Below, one piece after another: positions 1 to 12,600 of a stretch of 64,000 bases of DNA. Positions within the stretch are counted from its first letter, which is position 1. Each line of letters opens with the position of its first letter. The notes under the pieces were generated by a model, which ran no database searches, was not told the DNA's origin, and saw only the letters and a list, made by a program, of their open reading frames with translations. A program made the position numbers and the translations under genes. Source of the DNA: Branchiostoma lanceolatum (lineage: Eukaryota; Chordata; Leptocardii; Amphioxiformes; Branchiostomatidae); assembly GCF_035083965.1 (NCBI RefSeq), contig NC_089732.1, forward strand, positions 10,431,424 through 10,495,423, given 5' to 3'.

Positions 1-1050
1 CCTGTCAAAGTGGGATTATACTACATAGTTATCGCTTGTGGTAACATGAAGGGTGTATTCATCACGCCCTTCCCATTGGACGTAAAGAGATCTGAATCAT
101 TGTTTCAGGTAAGGCTTTGAGTACTTGGTGTTCAACTGCTGAGTGTAGAACCCACGCAGTTCCCGGGAGGGCAACACTCCTGCTTTTCACTTTTATCTGT
201 TGGATCCTGCAAAAACTCAACTTCTCAATCCACCAATGCACTTACTTTCAGCAACGGAGATGGACCCCATTCAACATCAGTATCTCACATTGCAATGTCT
301 TGGCAACGTGAATAGAAAAAGAAGAAAAAACGTCCGGTGATTTCCAGAAGCGGTCGCATTGTAAAGACCAGTTCAGTAAGTTCCAGAAAGTTCCATGGCT
401 AACAGGCACCCATTGTACGATACATATCTAGTACATCCGTCACTCGACACCGCGACCCTTATGTGAAGTATCCAAAGGACATACTATAGATTCGGAAGTC
501 CTTGAATTTCGGTACACAATGATCAACAGACATCAGTCTGCCCCCATGAGATATACATATTTCATAACCTGGATGTTCTGACATCTTCGTGAAGCTCGTG
601 CGAAGAACGGACGATGTATCTACATACACTCCGTGTGGGTGCTTCTGAACTGCGGGTTTGCTTCCGTTTTATCTAGGAAACCTGTTGCTCCTTTGCAACC
701 CTTTGTCACTCCAGTGGTTTCTCATTCGTAAAGGTAAATATCTATCAACATAACATGACGCCAGTGCCGAATACTCAATCAAAATAGTTAGAGACTACCA
801 TTCGGTGATATCAGACAAGGAGTCTGTCTTATTATAAATCATATCTTAAGCTTGGAATTGTGAAGAATAACAACATCTTCTTCCCAAGGACCCAGACAAC
901 ATTTGTTTATCTAGTCTTTTACATAGTTCTTACCAATCTATGACTGTCAATATTTAAGGTTGTTGAACATAAGAACAATGGTTTACTTTTGACAAATGTT
1001 TAAACATTACACACAACAGAGTTATCTTCTTTGGGGAGCTTACGAGACGA

Positions 1051-1085
1051 ATGATTGGTTGATTGATTGGTTGATTGATTGATTA
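1051..1085. repeat. GATT-rich microsatellite
   Basis: Imperfect tandem copies of GATTGGTT and GATT run through this stretch, seen directly. Confidence 0.8.
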
Positions 1086-1613
1086 ATGACTTAGCCACGT
1101 TCTGAAAGTATTCAAGGACCTAGTAGACTTTTAAAAGATTAGCGACCCCAGGACCTACTGTCTTTCCTCTTTCTTCCGTTTTATGCAGATTGATACGAAA
1201 TGTCTTTTCTTGTACACTAAGGACCATTCTATCACAGGAAAGACTTTGGTTGATTAATAGACGGGCAATCTTCTGCCGCTCCTGAAACCTCGGTGAAGGA
1301 AATGGGAAACCCTGGGGACACATCCATCTTTAGTACGGCTTTTACGAATCAATAAAAGAGTTCCCTGCAAGACTTATGCGCGCTCAAAAAAATCGACGCT
1401 GTCGCAGTTATCGGGGACTTTGACTGATGTATGAACGCGCTGCAGCATTTATTCATATCTCTGGAAGTTTTGCGGCCGGATACAAGTTAGAAAAGACTTC
1501 ACTATTACGCTCTTAGTTACTCTTTATCAAATGAAGTAACATTTTAGTTTTGGGCTGATCTTCTACGCATTTCATCTCTTTTTCTCACTCGAAAATGTAT
1601 ATCCTAGGTCCCT

Positions 1614-1768
1614 AGGACTTTAAATGATGTAAACTGTATCTTTGTTATATACTTTGTCTGCCCCTTACCGCTTCCCTCATGACCTAAATCTAAAGCCGCC
1701 TGCAGACCGATTTGAGCTTCCCATGAATAAACAAAGGTCCAAACAAACAAACAAACAAACAAACAAAC
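1614..1768 (+). repeat. dispersed repeat copy A, non-LTR-like 3' end with CAAA tail
   Basis: About 140 bp here match, in inverted orientation, 5728-5863. Shared landmarks are AGGACTTTAAAT, CTGTATCTTTGTTA, CTCATGACCT, CTGCAGACCGATTTGAGCTT and AAACAAAGGT. The + copy ends in a (CAAA)n run at 1741-1768. A conserved body ending in a short tandem tail is typical of CR1/L2-type or SINE 3' ends; the class is inferred. Confidence 0.65.
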
Positions 1769-2982
1769 TGAAGCATGTTGTTAGAACACCTAGCTACACA
1801 CGGCGGTGAAAGGTATAGTGCGGTGCAGGGAAATCTCAAGCCCTCAGCTTTCTAAGTCTACTATGCTCTGTTTCGTGAAACTAGACATTCACTGAAATCA
1901 ATGCCGGGCATGCGTACCCATACATTCCCATCTACATAATGGAACGAAGAGCGTACCACCCAGAACGCCCTCTCTGTTACCAGTTCCATCGCCTCTTACT
2001 TATCGTCTAGCGTCTTTCGTCACCAAATTTCTACTTGTCGATATGTGCAGACTGATTTAGAGCGTCCCTAAAGAATCCTGACCTGCGGACCCTTAGATAA
2101 GGTAGTACAATATTGCACGACACAATGGATACATACATCACCAAGCTTATCAGGGCTCAACATTGGATACTTCTTTATGCTCCCTTTTTATGTTCTTCAT
2201 CGAAGCGAACAGTAACCAATGTAACCCTGTGGTGGGGACAGACTAGTTGAGCGGAGACAGTTCATCATAAACTCACCTTGACCAGAAGTGAATGCCCGAC
2301 CTTGTACTTGGGATTGCCAAGTTCTGTACGCCGTGTAAATCTCAGAAGTACACTCGTAGGTCTACATGGGTCTTCGAGTGCAAAGAACTTAAGAAGATAG
2401 TAACAAGAGAGCTCTACTTAAGAATGTCCTGTAAGTAGGTAAACAATAGTACAGACTATCAATTCATCTAGATCAGGGTGTGCAGTGTCTTCGTCCATAG
2501 ACAGTACTGCTATAGACGAGCTATGCAAAGGTACTGATTGATCACTTATATACCCCAAATCAATCTCTATCACTGTGGATGTACATTGATGGTTATATAT
2601 TGCTCAGTTAACTGAAAACTAAAAAGAGAATGGTATATAGCCTCATCAAGGGAGGGCTTTGATTATCTTCCAAGGACCCCGGCTTCATTACTGTCTCTGG
2701 AAATGATTGTTGATTGCCCATTTCCACGGCAGGTTAATACCTTTAATACATTATCATTCTTTCCGCTCCAACCTCCCGGGAAACTTCCGACGTTGAAAAC
2801 TAGTGGCGAGTGGGGAAGTCGCACACTTAATTCTAAATCTATTTATTCATTAGCGGCACTAGGGGAAAGGGTGTTGGGGTGGGGGGTGGCTACCAAGTTG
2901 AATGTAGGTGGGCAAGGGGTCGGTCTATTGAGCCACTGGGACGAGTGAACAAGCTAAGTGTATGAAACAATAGTTAAATCAA

Positions 2983-3180
2983 ATGGAAGATGAGCGGCAC
3001 TTCATTTTGGATTGTAAACTTTACGATATAGAAAGAAAGGTTCTTTTCAAATGTATTAATAAGAAATTCCCATACTTAAACGCAACGGATAAATTCATAT
3101 TTTTGTTGCGTCTAGAAAACCCTTGTATCAGAAACATGATCTGTTCATACATCTACACATGTACAAAGAAGCGAGAAGAA
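2983..3180 (+). pseudogene. fragment of non-LTR retrotransposon reverse transcriptase C-terminus
   Basis: The frame opening at 2983 encodes EDERHFILDCKLYDIERK followed by a hydrophobic and basic stretch. An E-D-E-x-H-F-[IL]-x-x-C-x-x-Y segment is characteristic of the zinc-binding region just after the reverse transcriptase domain in non-LTR retrotransposons. Only about 60 residues look related and no catalytic part precedes them. It is read as a truncated relic, not an active gene. The frame runs on to 3339 without further similarity I can see. Confidence 0.5.
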
Positions 3181-3339
3181 GTTGACTCTATTGACGTCTA
3201 TTTGTTACCGGTTCCCGAGTTCACTTTAACTCGGGTTAACCAGGGGCCCGGACGTGCCCAAAAAATATCCCTGTGCAAAAAAAAAACGTTAACTACGCGG
3301 CGGGGCCCATTCTTCAATTGTGACTGTAGCGTAAGTTAA

Positions 3340-6300
3340 GAACACGTTTAGTAATAAGGGGAAGTTGGATAAACGGGCTATGATACACTGTCGGGTACTA
3401 TGGTATTTCGTCATACATAGTACATAGCTTCTCGATCCCTCGCCTGTTGCAAATGTAGTTTTGATGCAAATTCTATCAACGCTATTCACCGCCCTTTCCA
3501 AAACTCTTTATTCAACGGACCATCGATTTGAGCCGTATCTAAAACCAGATATGACCACTACTGTACAGATCGGGTTGTGGTGTGTCCTTCATGGATCATT
3601 TCATATCTATATCTCCATTGCCCAAAATATCTTACTTCTTGCACAAATGCCATATCTATCTTTGTTCATCGATATTCTCGCGCTCTTAGACTGGTATTTT
3701 CTCCATTTTTTTAAAGTTACATACTTCTATACAAAATTTTATACAAACAATCAATTGCTACCCCTCATTATTCAATTTCCACCAGCAAAGGTCTGTCGAA
3801 TGAGACAAAAAGTTCGCTCCATCTCCGACATCGACTGACCTATCTTACAGTGAAGTATGACCTGCTTTCCTCGCCGTTTTGCAGCCTAACCACTTTTTTA
3901 GCCCGCAAGGCAGTTGTAATCACAAAGATTGAAGATGAGTTACTTTTTTCCAATAAAGGTGGTGATATCAAGACGTGATTAAGGCCAGGAGCTTGTTGGA
4001 TACCATTAGAGCCATGTCTGAATCAATGTGTCAACCACAGATCTCTAAGATGTATAGTGAAATTAGCCTAGTTTTCCACTTACATGCACGGAGTTCCTCG
4101 CGGCTGTGCTGTGTTATCAAGTTTGTTGGCTTTGATAAGTTGGCAGTCGTGGTGTCGAATTGAAATGCATGTCAAAAAGCACTCTACAGCGGATTTTCAG
4201 GCACGTTTGATCCACTACATTTGTCATTCTCTAGTACTCTACTGCTGTTTAGTCGGAAACTTTAAATTTTTCTTACGTCCAAATTTCGTGTTGGAATTAG
4301 TTTAGAATTTGTTCATAATGATTTCTACTGACACAGGTGACCAATGCCAATCTATTGCATATGTTAAGATACACGGTCAAAGTTTTTTTTTCCATTCTAA
4401 ATACATTATCTCTTAATTTACGTTTATGCAGAACAATGGTAGACTATTTCATAAACAGGTTGCTGGCCCTCAAATATTTATGATTAAGGCATGGTGGATT
4501 TAGGATGACATAAAATCTACATAAGTCACTTCTAGTATATCGCTTTTAATGCTGATTCGTAAAGCCAACCTGAGCTGTAAGCAGATTACAGCTCGACTTT
4601 CATTTCAATATCCTGAATGTCAGTTTCAAAAAAATTACTTTGTTCCTCAACTCATATTGTTCATTACCCTCGGATAATTTCCATCTTTCAGGTTCAACTA
4701 GATATGAGTACAATTCTTCGTGAATTGTATCCTCGGTATATGCTGATGTGAAGGACCTTTGGGAAGGCACCGGGTTCTAAAACTGCTGGAGAATATCCTA
4801 TTAACTCGCAGTCCACCGATAGACCTAACCTCAGAAGACCACGTCAGCCTGGGGAAAACTACTTTACGCTGAAATCCAGCCATTGCCGATGGCAGAAAAG
4901 ATAGGTGGAAAACTACGATAGATAAAGTACGTGGGCTAGAGCACACCTTATCCCACAAGAGCGGCAAGTATCCTCCCAAATCCATCAGTGCCTCACCTTC
5001 TAGCTCTACAAACAGTGGGTTGACTTGCCAAAGAGGTGAGTTTAAAGTGACGTCTGGGGAGGCGACATGTGTGAACGCCCTACTTTTCTTCGCCGCCACT
5101 AGCCTTTTTATAGATTTGACGATGCCCTAACGGTAGGTTCATCAAAAGTTTGGAGAAAGACCTTCAAGTTGGTATATATTTATTGCCAATGCCATCATAG
5201 TAGTTCGAATATTTACAACCAACGCCAGAAGAACATGCACTCGCACTACGATGTATATGTGTTGTATGAACGATGTTTAAATCACACGTCACGTTTCGGT
5301 ATACCCTGGAGCTAGTATATAGTACTTTTGAACATCAATTTTCAGTACAAGCACGCGCTAACCACTGAAACATTTCCCAGAGGTGAGGGGACGGGATTAC
5401 CGAGGATTCCTCGCCAGCTTTCCGCGAGCCATAACTCCTGAAGAACATCCATCTTTGGTGACAGACGATGGAGATGCTGGTCCTCTGCAGCCCCTGCAAG
5501 ATGACAGATTACGCAGGCGTTGAAACAGGGGAGATTCTCTTGTCGTTTTCGTCAATAAATCATTTTCAGACCTGTGATCAAAAACATGAATCTTCAGGGG
5601 ACACGGGTCATCTCGTTGATCCATAGCTTTATACCACTGAAAGGAAATGTGAGTAAAAGTGTTATCAAAAAAATAAAAAGCGAGGAATCTACAGCTCCAG
5701 TTCTCTTTAAAGTTTAGAAACAGTTTGCTTGTTTGAACCTTTGTTTAGTCATGAGAAGCTCAAATCGGTCTGCAGGTCGCTTTTCATCGAGGTCATGAGG
5801 GGAGCGGGAAAGGCCAGGTAAATATATAGTAACAAAGATACAGTTTATATGATTTAAAGTCCTAACACATATGATTACACATACATGGTACGAAATTTTA
5901 GAGCTTGGTTCGTCTCCGTTTGTTTTGGTCATTTCTGATTTCTGTTGCGTTAAGAGTCTCTTAAAGGAAGCCAGGGTTGCAGCCGTGCATGTGTCTGGTG
6001 GTAGACTGTTCTAGACAGAGGGTCCACGGTAGCCTATGGATCTTCTGTGGGAAGCGTATCCTATGTCTTCCCTTGTTTTGAGGAGTACCTGATGTTAAAA
6101 TGTACACCCTCCCACGCACACACACAACTTTCTGATTGATTTCAGCAGAGTAGAGTCCTGAGATTACAGGTTTCGATAGCCCCCTTTCTAATACTTTCCG
6201 GAGATTAAACAAATTTGGTCATGTATAGTAAAAAGGAACGGCTCTGTCATCCAGGTGTACTTATCGGCAAAGTGCACGCCTTCGGCGCTAATGATAGCAA

Positions 6301-7311
6301 ATAATGAGTACAGTCCGCTAACAAATGTTTCTCCCGTAATCCTGATGAATTTAAGATATTGTTTGTAAATGTTACAAAGCGTACGTGGCCGAGAGCAGAC
6401 TAATTCGTTCCTGGTAACTTATTTCTTTGTAACGTATGTAGCTATAATTCAGGGATAATCAATCACATATTGATGATCTCTGAATGATTCTAGAAATTGT
6501 TTTTCACAAATACATATTTGAATTGAATATCTGCCAAAATCTATTTGCTGTGGGGAACGAATTTCATTCCTAAATGTAGATTCGAGCAGCGATAACTGCA
6601 ATACTATATTCCAATTGTCGAACATAAGTAATTACTTGCGTTTAGATATTGACATTGGTGATATGTTTCCCATCGTTATAGAAGATGATGCGTTTCCCGC
6701 TAACCAAAAAGCAACAATTTCGAACATCATTCTCTGTGTACCTAATCCGGAAATGCAACTTGTTGGGAGAAATTATGCTTCAATCATCAAATTCAGCTCA
6801 TTTATATTTTCGTAATTGGCATGCGTTTTACTTTAATTGCTATCCATCCTCCCATTGTTTGGTGAATTGATGAAGCAAACCCTTGTTGAATGTACGGCTG
6901 TATGATAATAGGAACAAATAGTCACCAGGGATTGTAAAGCGTTCACAAACTGTAAGCCCCGACTTTAAGAAAAAACCCTGGGGGATGGCAATATTCATTG
7001 GTGTCAGGAATAATGTACGACATCGCCATGCATGTAAGAACGTCTAAGATGGTATCACTTGAAGACGGGAAAACAAATGATTTCATTAAGTAGGTGCCCA
7101 TAAACCATAACAAATCAGTGAGAAAAAGTTGTTCGTTCAAAGTGGAGATATTTGTATAAGCTAAAGGCAGTTATCTGTGTAATAAAACAACGTGATACCA
7201 CTATGCCAAACATTCCCTGAGGTGCCAATCATAAAACATGTGGAGTTAAGAAACCGCACGTACGCCAAGTCATGTGAAACACATTACACGTTCTATTCTC
7301 TTTGCCATTAT
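3340..7311. other. intergenic, no gene recognised
   Basis: Short open frames on both strands (for example 3461-3838 + and 4698-5099 -) have no recognisable domain, no repeated counterpart and no consistent splice structure. The only feature I can support is the dispersed repeat at 5728-5863. Confidence 0.55.
5728..5863 (-). repeat. dispersed repeat copy B (inverted relative to copy A)
   Basis: This is the reverse complement of the repeat at 1614-1758, sharing the same blocks with perhaps 80-85% identity by eye. On the minus strand it ends near 5728 with a CAAACAAGCAAAC-like tail, so both copies end in a CA/AAC-rich tail. Confidence 0.65.
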
Positions 7312-7730
7312 GCCATGTTGATTCGACTATATGGATGACATCCTCTGGGAATCCAAACTGAAGCGAGCGTGCGAATAAAGAAAAAGTTTGGCAAAAAAAA
7401 AACGTCGCCTTCATTATCAAATGTACTTGTTCAAGAAGTATGAACAAATGACTAAAGACAAAGAGTATGGTATACCGAATAATAGATTATTCATTTTTGT
7501 TCTTTGACTAGTACTTTGGAATTGACGTAGACATTCTATGACATTAGTATCCGTTTTCCGAACTTATCTTCTATTTTCAATTTACGGCACATATTTGCAC
7601 ATTTTGCAGCTGTGTGGTACGATTTACAGTATGGTCGAAAACTTTGGATTTTTTTTTTGGTGTTTTATTTTTCTAACGGACGGAAATTGATGCGCCGCGG
7701 ATGTCATCCATTTGCTCGAATCAACATGGC
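7312..7730. mobile_element. 419 bp terminal-inverted-repeat element (MITE-like)
   Basis: The ends are exact inverted copies of GCCATGTTGATTCGA, followed on both sides by a diverged ATGGATGACATCC block. There is no coding capacity. The ATGGATGAC(A/G)TCC sub-end is shared with the element at 11371-11800, so both belong to one family or superfamily. No convincing target duplication is visible. Confidence 0.65.
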
Positions 7731-8149
7731 TTTAACCTCTAGCCGACTAGCGTACCCTTTTGGCACCGAATTTGTACTGGCTACCAGCTCAGGCAGCATG
7801 GCGAAGGTTAAGTAGACGGAAGGGGAATTCAGTGTAACCAAAAGAGAGGCTGTGACGCCGTATGGATGTCTATCTCCTTATATGGTGCTTGCACACATGT
7901 GATGATGACGTAGGAACTGTTCCTTGGTAGATTCGAATTTTCATATATGTTCTCATAGTCATATGATTATGACACAGGTACAGATTATGAACATGCAGAT
8001 TGATACATGTATGTCTTCTGACTCTTCCAAGCTCAACCAACAAGTCGTCGCGTCCAATCACCCTATTTTTGCCCCCCATCACAGTACGTAGTGCACTATT
8101 CCTAGCAGGACCCTTGGGAAATGCAATTACAATTTACACCTATTTTCTC

Positions 8150-8270
8150 ACTCAACTCATGTAAAAATGAGTACCTAGGGCTAGGGACGTCCTCTCGGAG
8201 TAAAGCAGGAGGCCCCGTGTTTGAGGAGGGCTGCACCTCGAACACGTGTAAAGAAGTCACCGCAATTAAT
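8150..8270 (+). repeat. dispersed repeat family R1, copy 1
   Basis: The landmarks are GTAAAAATGAGTACCT, a GACGTCCTCTCGGAGTAAA block and CCCCGTGTTTGAGGAGG. Matching landmarks occur inverted at 40245-40375, and the first part recurs at 19080-19165. The segment CGTGTTTGAGG...CCTCGAACACG can form a hairpin. No open frame is apparent; it looks like a short non-autonomous repeat. Confidence 0.5.
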
Positions 8271-9439
8271 GAAAGGATCCATCCCGATGTGAGTGGATCA
8301 AACCTTGCAGTCTAGTCTGACGTACCTTGTACTTACTGTAAAAAAAGGGCTGTTACGCCTAAAGGCGGTTTACCGGTTATGCGAAACAAACTAGACTATC
8401 CATGGCCACCTGTTGCTGATCATATTCTGTGCACGCATACACTTGGCTGGATAGGATATTATGATACATGTATCGGGACTTAACCGATTTCCACCAACTA
8501 TTTCTAGACATCCCACTGGCAGTAGAAATACTATCAAGTGTTTGTTCGCCTCGTAAAAAAGTGCGTAGTTACTCATTGTTAACATCAAATTGTGATCCAT
8601 TTCGTTTGTATGTACTCTGTTGACGAATTCAAGAGCGCCGCAAGCAGTTTTCATAATAACTGCAAGGAGAAACCCTCGACAGAATCGTCTGAAAACAACG
8701 TGTACAAAACATCAATCTCCACATTATAAATCGGTCAGAATACTTTTCCTTTCCTCTCCAAATGTTGATAACCAAACTACACACTTCAAAGTTGGCTCGT
8801 GAATTTGTTTTATTGCTAACGTTGGCAGTTCTGGCACACGGACCACAGCTCGACCTTGGAGACGCTGGACTGCGCTCCAGTTGGACCCGCTTATCACTGT
8901 ACAACAAATACTGCCACAAAGAGACGCGGCAACACAATCATTTCGTGCTTATGAGCTGATAACAGCTGCATTGTGAGTTCTAGTGGCGAGATCTGGAGTG
9001 AACCAGCTATGTGTAAGGAGATCTAGATAAGACACCGGTACCCTTTCAACCCATAGTTCTTACCATGTCCACATGTTAAACATATAAGTGGATGAACAGT
9101 TGACTAAAAGGCCATTTTTTCCAAGATAAAACATATATATCCACATGAGATAAAGAATGACAAGTATTGTTCCTTTGTCTATGAATAGATTTCATTTTTC
9201 TTATACCCGAGGAGCGATTCGATCCATTGTTTGGCTAATGTTCTAGAGCGCACATAGTTTGCTTCTCTGTATTCAAAGGAACTTTGCAGCAAGAAACAAG
9301 CCCTACACGTATTTCATATGCCATATCTTATACAATCGTCTTAAAATTACGGCGTTTCTAGCATTGCAATTGCCTGTTACACGACTTAACGCCTACAAGT
9401 CGTTTCAAATTTGGCGCGCGATAACCAGACTCATCAGCT

Positions 9440-9475
9440 GTTCTATTCATATGCAAATGAGCGTCACCCGTTGCC
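9440..9475. promoter_or_regulatory. candidate promoter-proximal octamer upstream of LEXM
   Basis: A perfect octamer ATGCAAAT lies at 9451-9458, about 170 bp before the LEXM start codon, in a locally GC-richer stretch (9400-9630) suitable for a promoter. POU-factor binding is inferred only from the motif; 8-mers also occur by chance. Confidence 0.25.
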
Positions 9476-9628
9476 AGGGCCGACCAGTCCATGTGTTCGG
9501 TTGTTCCAGCTGACAGGGCTCGCTTCCCCTGCCTGTCCTCGGCTTTACCACCTACATTACCCAACTATATGGTGATGTAGCGTGTGAAATTGTAATCGGA
9601 TTATCACAGCAAGAAAGTCGACTGTAAA

Positions 9629-12600
9629 ATGGCTAAGAAGAGTTTCACGGGGGCACCGTTCGGCGTTCAAACCGCCAGGTAAGTTTTGTGTTGGTTGTAA
9701 CCGAACCCTGTCTGCTTCATTGGGCCCATTTTCAATCACGACCGACTGTTGCGCGCCGCTGAATTTCTGATTCTATCTCGCCCTGTTGCAAAACATTGGG
9801 GGAATATTCATAGAGGTAGCATTCGTTTGTTAAAACGTTTTTGCAATATCCATGATTTCAAGCTGTTGTTTTCTATTGTCGCGGTCATGTTGTGCTGTGT
9901 TGTTTATAGAACGGCCTTTCTCACTAGGGTCACAATTTATGTGATTTTCCTCTTTCAAATGTGGATTACAGCTTGTGACAAATATAATCTTAATTCACTG
10001 TTTGTCCTAACTTCCACCGAATCCTTCACATAAGAAGCCAGGATTTATCAATTCTACGGTCTGGTGTTTACGAAAGAATCATGCCGTTTCAAAATCTTAT
10101 CCAGTTGCTTGAGTAATTATTTTTGGCGTAATCATGCCGTATTGTTCGTATGTAGACAGTTGATTTAATTATTTACGCCAAAACAATACACGTCTCTCTT
10201 TCTCGGTCGAAGCAACAAAGAAATCCGTCGATACAAAGTTTCCTGTGTTGCCAAGGGACTTCTTGTGCTATGTCGCTATGTTTAAAACGTTGTGATGCAT
10301 TCAAAGTATTTCTGCTGTACGCGAGTTGAAATGTTTAACCATGCAACAATGCAAAATACTGTTACAAAAATACAAGTGGCGTCTTTCAAACATAGTAAAA
10401 CTTGGGTCCGTGACTTGCACTGCATATTTTCACAATTGTAGAATATGACCAACGAATATGTCAAGCCCTGACATATATATAATCATAGTCATCTTGCCTA
10501 CGTGTACATGTAACTAGCACAAGCCAAATTATGCAAACAACATTCAGGACATGCAAACTAAACTAAAGGGAAGAAATACAGTAAATAGAAGATCTATGTA
10601 AACTGTCAAAAAAATTAGCTATATTTTTTCTTTAGTTTCAATATTAGTGGCGCAATATATAAACATTCCTTGCTTGAACAGGTGTTGTTTCATTGAAATG
10701 ATAGGATAATTTTATCGTTAGCTTCAATGGCTTAGTAAGGTGAGTTCTAAACCAGGATTATACAAAGTGTGAATGGTTGGCATTAAAAGTAGCAAGGACA
10801 TAATGTCCTTGAAAGTAGCAACCAACAACTATCTATAAACTAGCAAATCTGATAACTATCATTTTGTCAAATCTCTATTTCAATTTCCAAAAAGAATGAC
10901 AAAAAGAAAAAGGTAAAGAAAAGATAGTGCCCTTGAAAAAGTAAAGAGGGGGTTGCCCTGTGTGTTTGTGAAGTAACTAACCCCCATTCATCCATTTATA
11001 AGGGAGCTATTGTGTTCTGGAACATGCTAATGTTACATGAAGAATGAGGTCACGAAAACACCATTCACTGGATGGCATTCTGTAGATAGACAACCATGTA
11101 CTCCCAAACTATGGAAACTTAGTAAAAAAGACCAGCCTGTAAAAATGTATGAATATGGGAAATCATAATATAAAACAAGATTTGAACAGAGAACACAAGC
11201 AAGGGCCCATTCACACTTGTGCATACATTCAAGTTTAAGTCGGTATGAGTTGTATATTCTTTAGGTCTAGGTAAAGTTTGTGGCTGAGGAAGTCATTTTT
11301 TTTGTTCCATAAGCAGGTTGCACAACAGTGGGTCAAAGTAGGAAATAACTTCTTCCCAGCAAGTTTTTCCTTAAGGCTGCACCAAGTAATTTTTATGGAT
11401 GACGTCCTTTGGAGACCCTAAATCTAATGCGAGAGCGCGGAAAAAAAACAAGAAGGGCCGAAAAAAACAAGATGCCTAGATTTGAAATATAATAGTTGAC
11501 GACACGTTAGGACGCAAATTGAATGAGAGAACACAGTGTAACAACTAACAATTCTTTGATCCATCATGAAAAAAGCAATAATTTGAATAAATCAGTTGAA
11601 GTTAAACAGCAGTTGTTGTCCTGTCCTGTTTCTTTCCATATCCCATTGATTTTGCAGGCCTGCAGAAATATATTAAATAAAAAAGGAACTCTTTGGTCAT
11701 AGTTACAGGAAGCGCAATTTCTTTTTTTTTTTTTCTTGGAACAGACCAAAATCAATGCGCGCGCGGACGTCATCCATAGAAATTATTTGGTGTAGCCTAA
11801 CAACCAAAAAAAAATATCAATACGCAACCATACAAAATTGAATAAATGCAGAAGTGTGAACGGGCCCTAACATTGGCATCTACTAGAGTCAATTCCATGT
11901 CACCGAGAGGGTTTTCAGGTAATATTGCTAGTGAGTTCAAACAATTTTAGATAAAAGACTATTCCAGTCAAAATAGTTCTAAATTGTTCAAACAATCAAG
12001 AAAGAAAGTTTGAACATGTTTGAACTTATTTACATATGTTGGAACTATTTGGAAAGTAATTGCACAAATATCTCTTTATTTAGAACAATTTTCAAACATC
12101 TATGTGATTGTTTCACTGTTCGAACATGTTGGAACAATTTGCATCATTTTTCAAATGGTAGATCTGGGTTATTGCCCCCATAAAAGTAGGTGCTAATCGC
12201 ACTCTATTGTCCGCCTCTGTATATTTTTAGATTTCACGTCTGGACTTTTGTCTTGAGGTGTCAATGCATGCCACCCAGGCCTAATCCCCTATACTTTGAA
12301 GGGATGTGTGAATTGCTCTGTTCCCATCCCACTGACCCAGTTATACCATGTTGTTATAATGTTGGAACATGTAGGAACAAATGATCAACCTATTTTCCAA
12401 CAGTTTCGAAAATAATACAAATAACATGTGCAATGTTAGAAATTTGTCTAACATGTTGGAACACAGCAGAAACTATTAAGAACATCAAATGAATGTTGGA
12501 AATTGTTCTAAACAGTCACTTATCTCCCTTAGATTGTTACAAAGGTTTTGCAAATGTTAGAACAAAAGGCAACAAACACCCTCTCGGTAATGTGGAATTG

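Larger units (their letters stand above)
1..2982. other. intergenic, no gene recognised
   Basis: No open frame here has a recognisable domain or flanking splice signals. The stretch holds a GATT-rich microsatellite at 1051-1085, a dispersed repeat at 1614-1758 and its CAAA tail at 1741-1768. The rest looks like unique AT-rich sequence. An 81-codon frame at 2703-2948 is Gly/Ser-rich and unsupported. Confidence 0.6.

Noticed and set aside
2703-2948. 81-codon Gly/Ser-rich frame
   Set aside because: Low-complexity composition, no domain, no supporting structure.
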